Positions 1 to 6,097 of a stretch of DNA of 11,125 nt are shown here, piece by piece (within the stretch, counting starts at the first letter, position 1; each line of letters opens with the position of its first letter). The position numbers were made by a program, and so were the translations under genes. Under the pieces are notes generated by a model. That model was not told the DNA's origin. It did not search any database and was given only the letters and a program-made list of their open reading frames with translations. The DNA comes from an uncultured Rubrivivax sp. (lineage in GTDB: Bacteria; Pseudomonadota; Gammaproteobacteria; Burkholderiales; Burkholderiaceae_C): the NCBI GenBank assembly GCA_937967345.1, contig CALBTN010000357.1, positions 1 through 11,125 of the forward strand, read 5' to 3'.

Positions 1-40
1 GGCACGAGCCGAGCCGCGCCCGCATCCCATTTTGTCGAGA

Positions 41-90
41 TGGTTTACATCTTGCAACGCCAAGGAACCAAGACACGGATTCAAGTGGTT
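41..90. repeat. Short inverted repeats upstream of the sigma-54 promoter (possible activator site)
   Basis: TGGTT at 41-45 and again at 86-90 flanks AACCA at 66-70, so AACCA can pair with either copy. Between the first copy and AACCA lies a CTTG (51-54) / CAAG (61-64) inverted repeat with a 6-nt gap. The cluster sits about 25-75 nt upstream of the -24 element at 114. Sigma-54 promoters need an enhancer-bound activator, and this is the only repeat structure I see in the leader. The arms are only 4-5 bp and asymmetric, so chance is a real alternative. Nothing else identifiable lies in 1-113; the stretch 88-113 is conspicuously A/T-rich for this genome. Confidence 0.2.
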
Positions 91-113
91 GTTTTTTAAT
101 CGATAGTTGAATT

Positions 114-129
114 TGGCACGACTCATGCT
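114..129 (+). promoter_or_regulatory. Sigma-54 (RpoN) -24/-12 promoter
   Basis: TGGCAC (114-119), five bases, then ATGCT (125-129). This matches the RpoN consensus TGGCAC-N5-TTGCW with one mismatch. The invariant GG (115-116) and GC (127-128) are exactly 10 nt apart. Transcription would start near 140, giving a leader of about 40 nt that carries the AGGAG ribosome site at 169-173 before the ATG at 180. Control of PEP-CTERM genes by RpoN and the PrsK/PrsR two-component pair is known in floc-forming betaproteobacteria; applying it here is inference. Confidence 0.62.
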
Positions 130-179
130 TTTTGCTGGTTGGCACATCACCCAACCTCATGCTGCAACAGGAGAAGCTC

Positions 180-1049
180 ATGAAGACAGCTCTGCAAGGT
201 TTGAAAACCGCCCTCACCAGCGTTGCCGCCGGCATCGCGGTGCTCGCTGCCGTGCCCGCACAGGCGGACTCGGTCAATGGCATCGTCGATATCTGGACGG
301 TCGGCGTATCGGGTCAGTTTCTGTGCGGCACGGCAGTGTTCGAGCCTGGCACGGCCGGCACTTCCTGCGGCCCAACCTCGATGACCTGGGGCACCACTAC
401 AGGTTCGGGGCAGAGCGGTCTGAGCATTTCCAACCTGGCGGCGGCAAACGTGAACACCTTTGGGGGAGCCTATGCTGGGACGATTGCGCCGAACACTTCG
501 GTCACGCACTTCAATCAGCCGATCACCGGGAACAGCCTCGATAAAGTGACCCTCGCGTCGACGCTGACACTGACGCCGTTCTCGCCGTCGGGACCCGCTC
601 AACCGGCGGAAGTCATGAAGTTCCTGATCGACTTCGAGGAAACAACGAACGACCCGAGGCCCAGCGCCTGCGCGGATGGCGGCAGCTACGGCGTTGGCGT
701 CAACGCCAACGGTTGCGCCGACATCTTCGTCATCGACCACGACGCGCTGAACTTCGAGTTCTGGTATGACCTCGACGGCAACGACGCGTTGCCGAGCCAG
801 AAGTACTACATCAGCTTCTTCGAGCAGACTTCGGGCCTGAACCCGCTGCCGGCGGCGGCCTGCCTTGCGGCCACCGGATCAGCGGCGCCCTGCCTGGGCT
901 TCCGCACGCCAGAGCAAGCGAACACGACCTTCCAGTTCGCGGCCATGATCACCACCACGCCGGTGCAGATCGTGCCCGAGCCTGGGACGTTGGCCACGGT
1001 GGCGGCTGCGCTGCTGGCGCTCGGCGCGGTGCGTCGCCGCCGCGCATAG
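180..1049 (+). CDS. THxN-family PEP-CTERM sorting-domain protein (exported)
   Basis: An exported protein of 289 residues with a bipartite sorting design. Residues 1-29 form a signal peptide (basic start, hydrophobic core, AQA cleavage site before D30). The C-terminus has the PEP-CTERM signal: VPEPG (265-269), a hydrophobic stretch, then RRRR at 285-288. Such proteins are cut by an exosortase and exposed on or released from the surface, often with exopolysaccharide and floc matrix. THFN at 109-112 identifies the THxN subgroup, and a WG...SGL block lies at 70-81. Six cysteines (49, 63, 164, 179, 228, 238) suggest up to three disulfides. The start at 180 is preferred over an in-frame ATG at 132 because AGGAG lies at 169-173 and the signal peptide begins there; 132 would also precede the predicted transcription start. 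No exosortase or EPS gene is in the window, so it is an unlinked substrate. Its molecular function is unknown. Confidence 0.9.
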   Translation: MKTALQGLKTALTSVAAGIAVLAAVPAQADSVNGIVDIWTVGVSGQFLCGTAVFEPGTAGTSCGPTSMTWGTTTGSGQSGLSISNLAAANVNTFGGAYAGTIAPNTSVTHFNQPITGNSLDKVTLASTLTLTPFSPSGPAQPAEVMKFLIDFEETTNDPRPSACADGGSYGVGVNANGCADIFVIDHDALNFEFWYDLDGNDALPSQKYYISFFEQTSGLNPLPAAACLAATGSAAPCLGFRTPEQANTTFQFAAMITTTPVQIVPEPGTLATVAAALLALGAVRRRRA

Positions 1050-1058
1050 GCCACCCCG

Positions 1059-1134
1059 GGCGGGTCCGCGCTTTGCGCGCCCCGCCGGCCGCGCGGCCCG
1101 CACGGCTGCACGGCGGGCGGGGCGTCCTGCTTTT
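1059..1134 (+). terminator. GC-rich hairpin cluster between convergent genes, possible terminator
   Basis: Ten bases after the PEP-CTERM stop there are overlapping stem options: GGCGGG (1059-1064) with CCCGCC (1081-1086) enclosing CGCGC-TTT-GCGCG (1067-1079), or an alternative 8-bp perfect pair GCCCCGCC (1079-1086) / GGCGGGGC (1116-1123). The 12-bp palindrome GGCCGCGCGGCC lies at 1087-1098, inside the second. A short TTTT (1131-1134) follows 7 nt after the outer arm. The position fits a terminator for the upstream gene, but the U-tract is short and offset, so it may only stall polymerase or protect the 3' end. Confidence 0.4.
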
Positions 1135-1140
1135 CGAGGA

Positions 1141-2073
1141 TCAGCCCTGTTCGAGCCGGATCGGCAGCGCCGCCGGGCTGGCGCAGCCGTCATCGTCGTC
1201 GTCGAAGGCCTTGTCCCCGGCCGGGTCGGGCACGCCGCTGGCGCGCAAGGTGGTGAAGGGGTGCAACTTGGGGTCCATCAGGTGCGAGCGCACCACGTGG
1301 CCCATCGCGCGCAGCATGTTGTCGCTGCGCCCCGGGTACTGGCGCTCCCAGTCGCGCACCATCGCCTTGATCTGCACGCGCTGCAGGTTGTCCTGGTTGC
1401 CGCACAGGCTGCACGGGATGATCGGAAAGGCGCGATGCGCGGCCCAGCGCTCGAGGTCGGTCTCGGCCACATAGGCCAGCGGGCGGATCACCACGTGACG
1501 GCCGTCGTCGCTGGCCAGCTTGGGCGGCATGCCCTTCATGCGCCCGCCGAAGAACATGTTCATCAGCAGCGTGACCACCATGTCGTCGCGGTGATGGCCG
1601 AGCGCGATCTTGGTCGCGCCCATTTCGCTGGCCACGCGGTACAGGATGCCGCGGCGCAGCCGCGAGCACAGGCTGCACATCGTCTGGCCTTCGGGCACCA
1701 GCTTCTTGACGATGCTGTAGGTGTCCTGGTTCTCGATGTGGAAGGGCACGCCGCGCGCGCGCAGGTACTCGGGCAGCACGTGCTCGGGAAAGCCGGGCTG
1801 CTTCTGGTCGAGGTTGACCGCCACCAGCTCGAAGGCCACCGGCGCGCGCTCGCGCATCGACAGCAGCAGGTCCAGCAGCGCGTGGCTGTCCTTGCCGCCG
1901 GACAGGCACACCATCACCTTGTCGCCGGCTTCGATCATGTTGAAGTCGGCAATCGCCTGGCCGATCTGGCGGTGCAGCTTCTTGCTCAGCTTGTTGGCCT
2001 CGAAGGCCTGGCGGCGCGGGTCGCGCGGCTGGTTGTCGATGACGCTCGGCGCGGGTTCGGTAACGGTGTTCAT
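1141..2073 (-). CDS. ttcA: tRNA-cytidine(32) 2-sulfurtransferase TtcA
   Basis: A 310-residue cytoplasmic enzyme that installs 2-thiocytidine at position 32 of certain tRNA anticodon loops, using ATP to adenylate the base and an Fe-S cluster to deliver sulfur. Visible signatures are the PP-loop ATP pyrophosphatase motif SGGKDS (58-63) and two CSLC motifs (133-136 and 221-224); in characterised TtcA the two cysteines of the first motif and the first cysteine of the second ligate the cluster. GHHRDD (159-164) and the GGRMKGMPPKL block (176-186) are also typical. Length fits the family. The ATG at 2073 follows the folB stop by 29 nt, so it is the last gene of the SDR-folB-ttcA operon; no strong Shine-Dalgarno is seen. 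Oddity: a run of five aspartates (291-295) in the C-terminal tail, from a short GAC/GAT repeat. Confidence 0.95.
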   Translation of the reverse strand: MNTVTEPAPSVIDNQPRDPRRQAFEANKLSKKLHRQIGQAIADFNMIEAGDKVMVCLSGGKDSHALLDLLLSMRERAPVAFELVAVNLDQKQPGFPEHVLPEYLRARGVPFHIENQDTYSIVKKLVPEGQTMCSLCSRLRRGILYRVASEMGATKIALGHHRDDMVVTLLMNMFFGGRMKGMPPKLASDDGRHVVIRPLAYVAETDLERWAAHRAFPIIPCSLCGNQDNLQRVQIKAMVRDWERQYPGRSDNMLRAMGHVVRSHLMDPKLHPFTTLRASGVPDPAGDKAFDDDDDGCASPAALPIRLEQG

Positions 2074-2102
2074 GCGGTGATCGTGCGGCGGCTCAGAGTC
2101 TC

Positions 2103-2495
2103 TCAGGCCGGGTTGATGCCGAAGACCTCGACGCCCACGGCGTCGCAGTCGGGGTAGACGTCGGGTTTTTCGGTGGCCACGCGCGCGGCGCGCACGCGCG
2201 GGTGCGCGAGCATGGTGCGCAGCAGCTCGTCGACCAGGGTTTCCTGCAGGTGGATGTGGCCGCGCGCAATGCGCTCGGCGATGCTGCGGCGGATGAAGTC
2301 GTAGTCCACCACCTCGTGCAGCTTGTCGTCGGCCGGTGTCGACAGCGCCAGCGGCACGTACAGGTCGACGTTGATCAGCACGCGCTGCTCGCCGGTTTTC
2401 TCGAAGTCGTGCACGCCGATGTTGATCCACACCTCGTAGTCGCGCAGGAACAGGCGCCGGCAGTCGGCCAGGCGCGGGTGCAGCAGGTGGGTCAT
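2103..2495 (-). CDS. folB: Dihydroneopterin aldolase (FolB)
   Basis: A 130-residue enzyme of folate synthesis that splits 7,8-dihydroneopterin into 6-hydroxymethyl-7,8-dihydropterin and glycolaldehyde; family members are usually octameric. The sequence carries IGVHDFEKT (26-34), equivalent to the family IGVYDWE block with the substrate-binding Glu (E32), VDYDFI (63-68) with the active-site Tyr (Y65), and EKP (109-111) with the catalytic Lys (K110). The roughly 15-residue lead before the conserved core is slightly longer than in E. coli FolB. The ATG (2493-2495) lies one base after the stop of the upstream SDR gene (TGA-C-ATG), with no clear ribosome site, which points to translational coupling. 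The neighbouring pteridine reductase supports a pterin role. A FolX-like epimerase activity cannot be excluded from sequence alone. Confidence 0.87.
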   Translation of the reverse strand: MTHLLHPRLADCRRLFLRDYEVWINIGVHDFEKTGEQRVLINVDLYVPLALSTPADDKLHEVVDYDFIRRSIAERIARGHIHLQETLVDELLRTMLAHPRVRAARVATEKPDVYPDCDAVGVEVFGINPA

Positions 2496-2496
2496 G

Positions 2497-3264
2497 TCAA
2501 GTGGCGCCGAGGAACATCACGTCGCGCGGCTGGTGCGACAGGTGCTGGCCACCGTCGACCAGCAAGGTGGTGCCGGTGATGGCCGGCGAGTCCAGCAAGA
2601 AGCGCACCGCGCGCGCCACGTCGTCGGCGCTGGACGAGCGCTGCAGCGGCGTCATGCGGCGGGCGCGCTCGAAGGCGGCCTGGTCCATCGGGCCCGACGG
2701 CAGCGTCACGCCGGGGGCGACGCCGCAAACCCGAACGCGCGGTGCCAGCGCCTGCGCCAGCAGCGTGCCGGCGGCTTCCAGTGCTGCCTTCGACAAGGTG
2801 TAGGACAGGTAGTCCGGGTTCGGATTCCACAGCTTCTGGTCGAGCAGGTTGATCACGCAGCCGCGGCCGTCCACCGCCTCGCAGCGGGCGTGCAGCGCGC
2901 GCGCCAGCAGCACCGGCGCGGCGACGTTGGTGCGCCAGTGGCGCTCCATGCGCGCGTGGCCGAAGCTCGCCACGTCGTCGTGTTCGAAGCGGGCGGCGTT
3001 GTTCACCACCGCGTGCAGCCGGCCGAAGTGCGCGCACACCGCGGGCAGCAGCGCACGGCACTCGGCCTCGTCGGCGAGGTCGGCGGCGAAGCCCTGCGCC
3101 TGGGCGCCCAGCGAGCGCAATTCGGCCAGCGTGGCCTGGGCTTCGGCCGCCGATTCGCGGTAGTGCAGCGCCACGTCCCAGCCGTGCGCGGCCAGCTCGA
3201 GCGCGATCGCGCGCCCGAGGCGGCGTGCGCCGCCGCTGACCAGGGCCACCGGACGCTCGGACAT
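2497..3264 (-). CDS. Pteridine-reductase-like short-chain dehydrogenase (PTR1/FolM type)
   Basis: A 255-residue classical-fold SDR. The N-terminal dinucleotide site is SGGARRLG (10-17), the TGxxxRxG form with Arg, which favours NADPH and is typical of pteridine reductases; generic SDRs have TGxxxGxG. NNA is at 88-90, Asn 113 fits the structural Asn, and the active site is YTLSK (Y155, K159). The usual catalytic Ser is Asp (LLDQ, D142), as in trypanosomatid PTR1 and E. coli FolM. VDGG (237-240) is near the end. It probably reduces dihydromonapterin or dihydrobiopterin, possibly dihydrofolate. It is first in the operon with folB, which supports pterin chemistry. The start at 3264 is set by the family N-terminus; its CAT (3262-3264) overlaps an unused ATG (3263-3265) on the other strand, 20 nt before the divergent gene. 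General SDR annotation is certain; substrate is inference. Confidence 0.82.
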   Translation of the reverse strand: MSERPVALVSGGARRLGRAIALELAAHGWDVALHYRESAAEAQATLAELRSLGAQAQGFAADLADEAECRALLPAVCAHFGRLHAVVNNAARFEHDDVASFGHARMERHWRTNVAAPVLLARALHARCEAVDGRGCVINLLDQKLWNPNPDYLSYTLSKAALEAAGTLLAQALAPRVRVCGVAPGVTLPSGPMDQAAFERARRMTPLQRSSSADDVARAVRFLLDSPAITGTTLLVDGGQHLSHQPRDVMFLGAT

Positions 3265-3271
3265 GCGTTCC

Positions 3272-3277
3272 TACAAT
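3272..3277 (+). promoter_or_regulatory. -10 element (TACAAT) of a leaderless promoter for the methyltransferase gene
   Basis: TACAAT matches the sigma-70 -10 consensus TATAAT in five of six positions and is followed after exactly 6 nt by ATG at 3284. Transcription would begin at or next to the A of that ATG. No good -35 hexamer is seen at 16-18 bp spacing. The element lies inside the coding sequence that an upstream ATG at 3263 would define, which argues against that start. Confidence 0.5.
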
Positions 3278-3283
3278 CACTGC

Positions 3284-4378
3284 ATGGGGGACGGGGAAGG
3301 CGCGAGTTTATCGGCGCGGCTGGCGCAGCGAATTGCCGCGCAGATCGAGCGCGAAGGCGGCTGGCTGCCGTTCGACCGCTTCATGGCGCTGGCGCTGTAT
3401 GCGCCGGGCCTGGGCTACTACGCCAACGACCTGCGCAAGTTCGGCGCGATGCCGGGCTCGGGCGGCGACTTCGTCACCGCGCCCGAGATGTCTGCGCTGT
3501 TCGGCCGCGCGCTGGCGGTGCAGCTGCGCCAGGCGCTGCAGGCCAGCGACAGCGCCGAGCTGTGGGAGTTCGGCGCCGGCTCGGGCGCGCTGGCCGCGCA
3601 ACTGCTGGCCGAGCTGGGCGATGCGGTGGGCGTCTACCACGTGATCGAGCTGTCGGCCACGCTGCGCCAGCGCCAGGCGCAGCGCCTGCAGCCGTGGGCC
3701 CACAAGCTGCGCTGGCACGATGCGCTGCCCGAGCGCATCGACGGCGTGATCGTCGCCAACGAAGTGCTCGATGCGATGCCGGTGCAACTGCTGCACTGGG
3801 ACGGCCGGCAGTGGCTCGAACGCGGCGTGGCCGGCGGCGGCGACGGCTTGGCCTGGCAGGACCGGCCGACCGCGCTGGCGCCGCCCGGCAGCGGCTTCGC
3901 CGCCGGCACCGTGACCGAATTGCACACCCACGCGCTGGCCTTCGTGCGCACGCTGGCCGAGCGCCTGGGCCGCGCGGTGGTCTTCTTGATCGACTACGGT
4001 TTTCCCGAGGCCGAGTACTACCACCCGCAGCGCGTGGGCGGCACGCTGATGTGCCACCGCGCGCACCGCGCCGATGCCGACCCGCTGGCCGACGTGGGGC
4101 TGAAGGACATCACCGCGCACGTCGACTTCAGCGCCATCGCGCTGGCGGCGCAGGATGCCGGGCTCGAGGTACTGGGCTACACCTCGCAGGCGCACTTCCT
4201 GATCAACTGCGGCCTGCCGCAGCTGATGGCCGCGGCCACGCTGCCACAGGCGGCAAGCGCGCAGCGGCTGATCAACGAGCACGAGATGGGCGAGCTGTTC
4301 AAGGTGCTCGCGCTGGCGCGCGGGGTGAGCTTCGAGCCGCTGGGCTTCGTGCGCGGCGACCGCAGCCACCGGCTGTGA
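3284..4378 (+). CDS. MidA/NDUFAF7-family SAM-dependent methyltransferase
   Basis: A class I methyltransferase of 364 residues, close to the family length. Signatures in order: GGDFVTAPEMS (60-70), SAM-binding EFGAGSG (95-101), the hallmark NEVLDAMPV (159-167), and IDYGFPEAEYYHP (236-248). The mitochondrial member NDUFAF7 methylates an arginine of the NDUFS2 subunit of complex I and MidA supports complex I assembly in Dictyostelium; the bacterial substrate is not established. The NDUFS2 homologue NuoD is a reasonable guess. I prefer the ATG at 3284 (TACAAT ends 6 nt upstream) to the in-frame ATG at 3263, which would add seven residues (371 in total) and lie upstream of the predicted transcript start. 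It diverges from the SDR-folB-ttcA operon and converges with the GST gene 31 nt downstream. Confidence 0.88.
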   Translation: MGDGEGASLSARLAQRIAAQIEREGGWLPFDRFMALALYAPGLGYYANDLRKFGAMPGSGGDFVTAPEMSALFGRALAVQLRQALQASDSAELWEFGAGSGALAAQLLAELGDAVGVYHVIELSATLRQRQAQRLQPWAHKLRWHDALPERIDGVIVANEVLDAMPVQLLHWDGRQWLERGVAGGGDGLAWQDRPTALAPPGSGFAAGTVTELHTHALAFVRTLAERLGRAVVFLIDYGFPEAEYYHPQRVGGTLMCHRAHRADADPLADVGLKDITAHVDFSAIALAAQDAGLEVLGYTSQAHFLINCGLPQLMAAATLPQAASAQRLINEHEMGELFKVLALARGVSFEPLGFVRGDRSHRL

Positions 4379-4386
4379 ACCACGCC

Positions 4387-4404
4387 CGCCGCTGCATCGC
4401 GGCG
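4387..4404. terminator. Small hairpin in the convergent gap, weak terminator candidate
   Basis: CGCCGC (4387-4392), a 6-nt loop, then GCGGCG (4399-4404) form a perfect 6-bp stem in the 31-nt gap between the methyltransferase stop (4378) and the GST stop (4410). There is no T-run on either side, so intrinsic termination would be weak. Its location between two convergent stops is the main support. Confidence 0.28.
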
Positions 4405-4409
4405 CGAGA

Positions 4410-5096
4410 TCAAACGCGCGACTTGCGGTACGGCTCTTCGAAGTCCAGGAAGTCGTGCTCGGCCAGCGCCGCGTCGATCCAGGCCTTGACCCCCGGCACC
4501 TGCCGCACGCGCTGCACGTAGGCCGCGGCCTCGGCGTTGATCGGCAGCGCGTAGCTGTGCAACCGCATGCACACCGGCGCATAGAAGGCATCGGCCGCGC
4601 TGAACGCACCGAACAGCATCGGCCCGCCGCTGGCGGCGAGCTGCTCGGCCCACATCTGCTCGATGCGCGCGACATCGGCGCGCAGCTCGGACTTTTCGGC
4701 CCACAGCCGCTGGCCGACCTCGGGCAGCGCGGCCTCGATGTTCATGCCGCAGTTCTGGCGCAGCGCGGTGAAGCCGGAGTGCATCTCGGCGCACAAGCTG
4801 CGCGCGCGGGCGCGCTCGCGTTGTCCCTGGGGCCACACGCCGGCGCCGGGGAACTTGTCGTGCAGGTATTCGGCGATGGCCAGCGTGTCCCACACCGCGA
4901 AGCCATCGTCGACCAGCACCGGCACGCGCCGCGCCGGGCTGATCCGCGCCACCGCCTGACGGAAGGCCGAGCCTTCGCTGAAGTCGAAGCGCAGCGCGAC
5001 CTCGTCGAAGGCGATGCCCCGCTCGCGCATCAGCACCCACGGCCGCATCGACCACGACGAGTAGTTCTTGTTGCCGATATACAGCTGCAGTGCCAT
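4410..5096 (-). CDS. Glutathione S-transferase family protein
   Basis: A 228-residue cytosolic GST with the two-domain architecture. The thioredoxin-like N-terminal domain (about 1-82) starts IGNKNYSSWSMRPW (7-20), a serine-rich active-site loop where Ser 13 or 14 could activate glutathione. It continues with VPVL (58-61) carrying the conserved cis-Pro 59, and WDTLAIAEYL (69-78), the gamma-glutamyl contact region in which the common E-S pair is D70-T71. The all-helical domain contains FGAFSAADAFYAPV (162-175), the N-capping box region. The exact reaction cannot be read from sequence; detoxifying conjugation or thiol exchange are family activities. The start at 5096 matches the conserved N-terminus, with AAAGG about 7 nt upstream (5104-5108). 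It lies 50 nt downstream of the NDUFA9-like gene and is probably the last gene of the slt operon. Confidence 0.9.
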   Translation of the reverse strand: MALQLYIGNKNYSSWSMRPWVLMRERGIAFDEVALRFDFSEGSAFRQAVARISPARRVPVLVDDGFAVWDTLAIAEYLHDKFPGAGVWPQGQRERARARSLCAEMHSGFTALRQNCGMNIEAALPEVGQRLWAEKSELRADVARIEQMWAEQLAASGGPMLFGAFSAADAFYAPVCMRLHSYALPINAEAAAYVQRVRQVPGVKAWIDAALAEHDFLDFEEPYRKSRV

Positions 5097-5146
5097 GCCG
5101 GAACCTTTGTTTCGAGTCGTTGGCTTCGAGGCTGCGCGCGGCGCCT

Positions 5147-6097
5147 TCAGTAGCGGTAGTGCCACGCGCGCCAGCGGTTCAGGCGCGCAATGCCGTGGCC
5201 GGGCGACAGGTAGCCCGGCGCCACCGCCTGCACCGCGCTGGGCGTGATGTCCAGCGCGGCCAGCCCGGGGAACTGGCCGCCGGCGACGTTGGGCACGCTG
5301 AGCGAGCGCAGGTTGTCGCGCGAGATCAGCGGCGTGCCCGGCAGCAGCTCCATGAACCACGCCTGCAAGCCGCCCAGTGCCTCGCCCAGCCGCAGCTGCG
5401 CGCGCTCGCGCCCGCTGTAGCGGCCGGCCAGCCGCACCAGCTCGGACAACGTGAACACCTGCGGCCCGGCGCATTCGTAGGTCTGGCCGATGGTGTCGGC
5501 CCGCTGCAGGCAGCGCAGCAGCGCCTCGGCCACGTCTTCCACCCACACCGGCTGCAAGCGCGCATCGGCGCCGGCCAGCGGCACGATCGGCAGCGCGAAC
5601 TGCAGCGTGGCGAACAGGTTGAGCAAGCGGTCGTGTGCACCGAACATCACCGACGGGCGCAGCACGGTCAGGTCCAGCGCGGCTGCGCGCAGCGCGCGTT
5701 CGGCCTCGGCCTTGCTGCGCAGGTAGTGCGACGGCGTGTCGCCGTCGACGCCGAGCGCACTGACCTGCAGCAGCCGCTTCACGCCGGTGCGCTCGCAGGC
5801 CGCGGCCAGCCGCCGCGCCAACTGCACGTGCGCGCGGTCGAAGGCCGCCGCGCTGCCGTGCAGGATGCCGATCAGGTTGACCACCGCGTCGTGCCCGGCG
5901 ACCAGCCGTTCGAGCTGCGCGTCGTCGTGCACGTCGCATTCGATCGGCACCGTGGTGGGCAGGAACTGCAGCTCGCGCGCGTTCACCAGCCGGCGCGTGG
6001 CCACGGTGATGCGCTTGTCGACGTCCCAGCCGACCAGGTGCTCGCACAGCGCGCGGCCGAGAAAACCGGTGCCGCCGAGCAGCAGGAAACGTTTCAT
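5147..6097 (-). CDS. NDUFA9-like NAD(P)-binding atypical SDR
   Basis: A 316-residue atypical short-chain dehydrogenase of the group annotated as complex I NDUFA9 subunit family. The Rossmann motif GGTGFLG is at 8-14, the VVNLIGIL strand at 72-79, Ser 113 in QVSALG, and YLRSK (Y125, K129) is the SDR Tyr-Lys pair. LRPSVMFG (146-153) and the VWVEDVA block (184-190) are typical of extended and atypical SDRs. In mitochondria NDUFA9 is a structural accessory subunit that binds NADPH; in bacteria a link to complex I, quinones or the membrane is unproven. The ATG (6095-6097) overlaps the slt stop in an ATGA, and a strong AAGGAG lies just upstream (6103-6108), so both coupling and independent initiation are likely. 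Starts further upstream would lie inside slt. Confidence 0.87.
   Translation of the reverse strand: MKRFLLLGGTGFLGRALCEHLVGWDVDKRITVATRRLVNARELQFLPTTVPIECDVHDDAQLERLVAGHDAVVNLIGILHGSAAAFDRAHVQLARRLAAACERTGVKRLLQVSALGVDGDTPSHYLRSKAEAERALRAAALDLTVLRPSVMFGAHDRLLNLFATLQFALPIVPLAGADARLQPVWVEDVAEALLRCLQRADTIGQTYECAGPQVFTLSELVRLAGRYSGRERAQLRLGEALGGLQAWFMELLPGTPLISRDNLRSLSVPNVAGGQFPGLAALDITPSAVQAVAPGYLSPGHGIARLNRWRAWHYRY

Noticed and set aside
140..154. A second TGGCAC (140-145) as a sigma-54 promoter
   Set aside because: Ten bases after its GG the sequence is AA, not GC, so the -12 element is missing.
1189..1205. GTC repeat in the ttcA tail as a phase-variable microsatellite
   Set aside because: It is a short in-frame trinucleotide run encoding an Asp stretch; unit changes would not shift the frame.
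2494..4521. A 675-codon open frame on the plus strand antisense to SDR and overlapping the methyltransferase
   Set aside because: It is a high-GC shadow frame: composition is Arg/Ala/Gly-rich without domains, and real genes with clear motifs occupy the same DNA in other frames.
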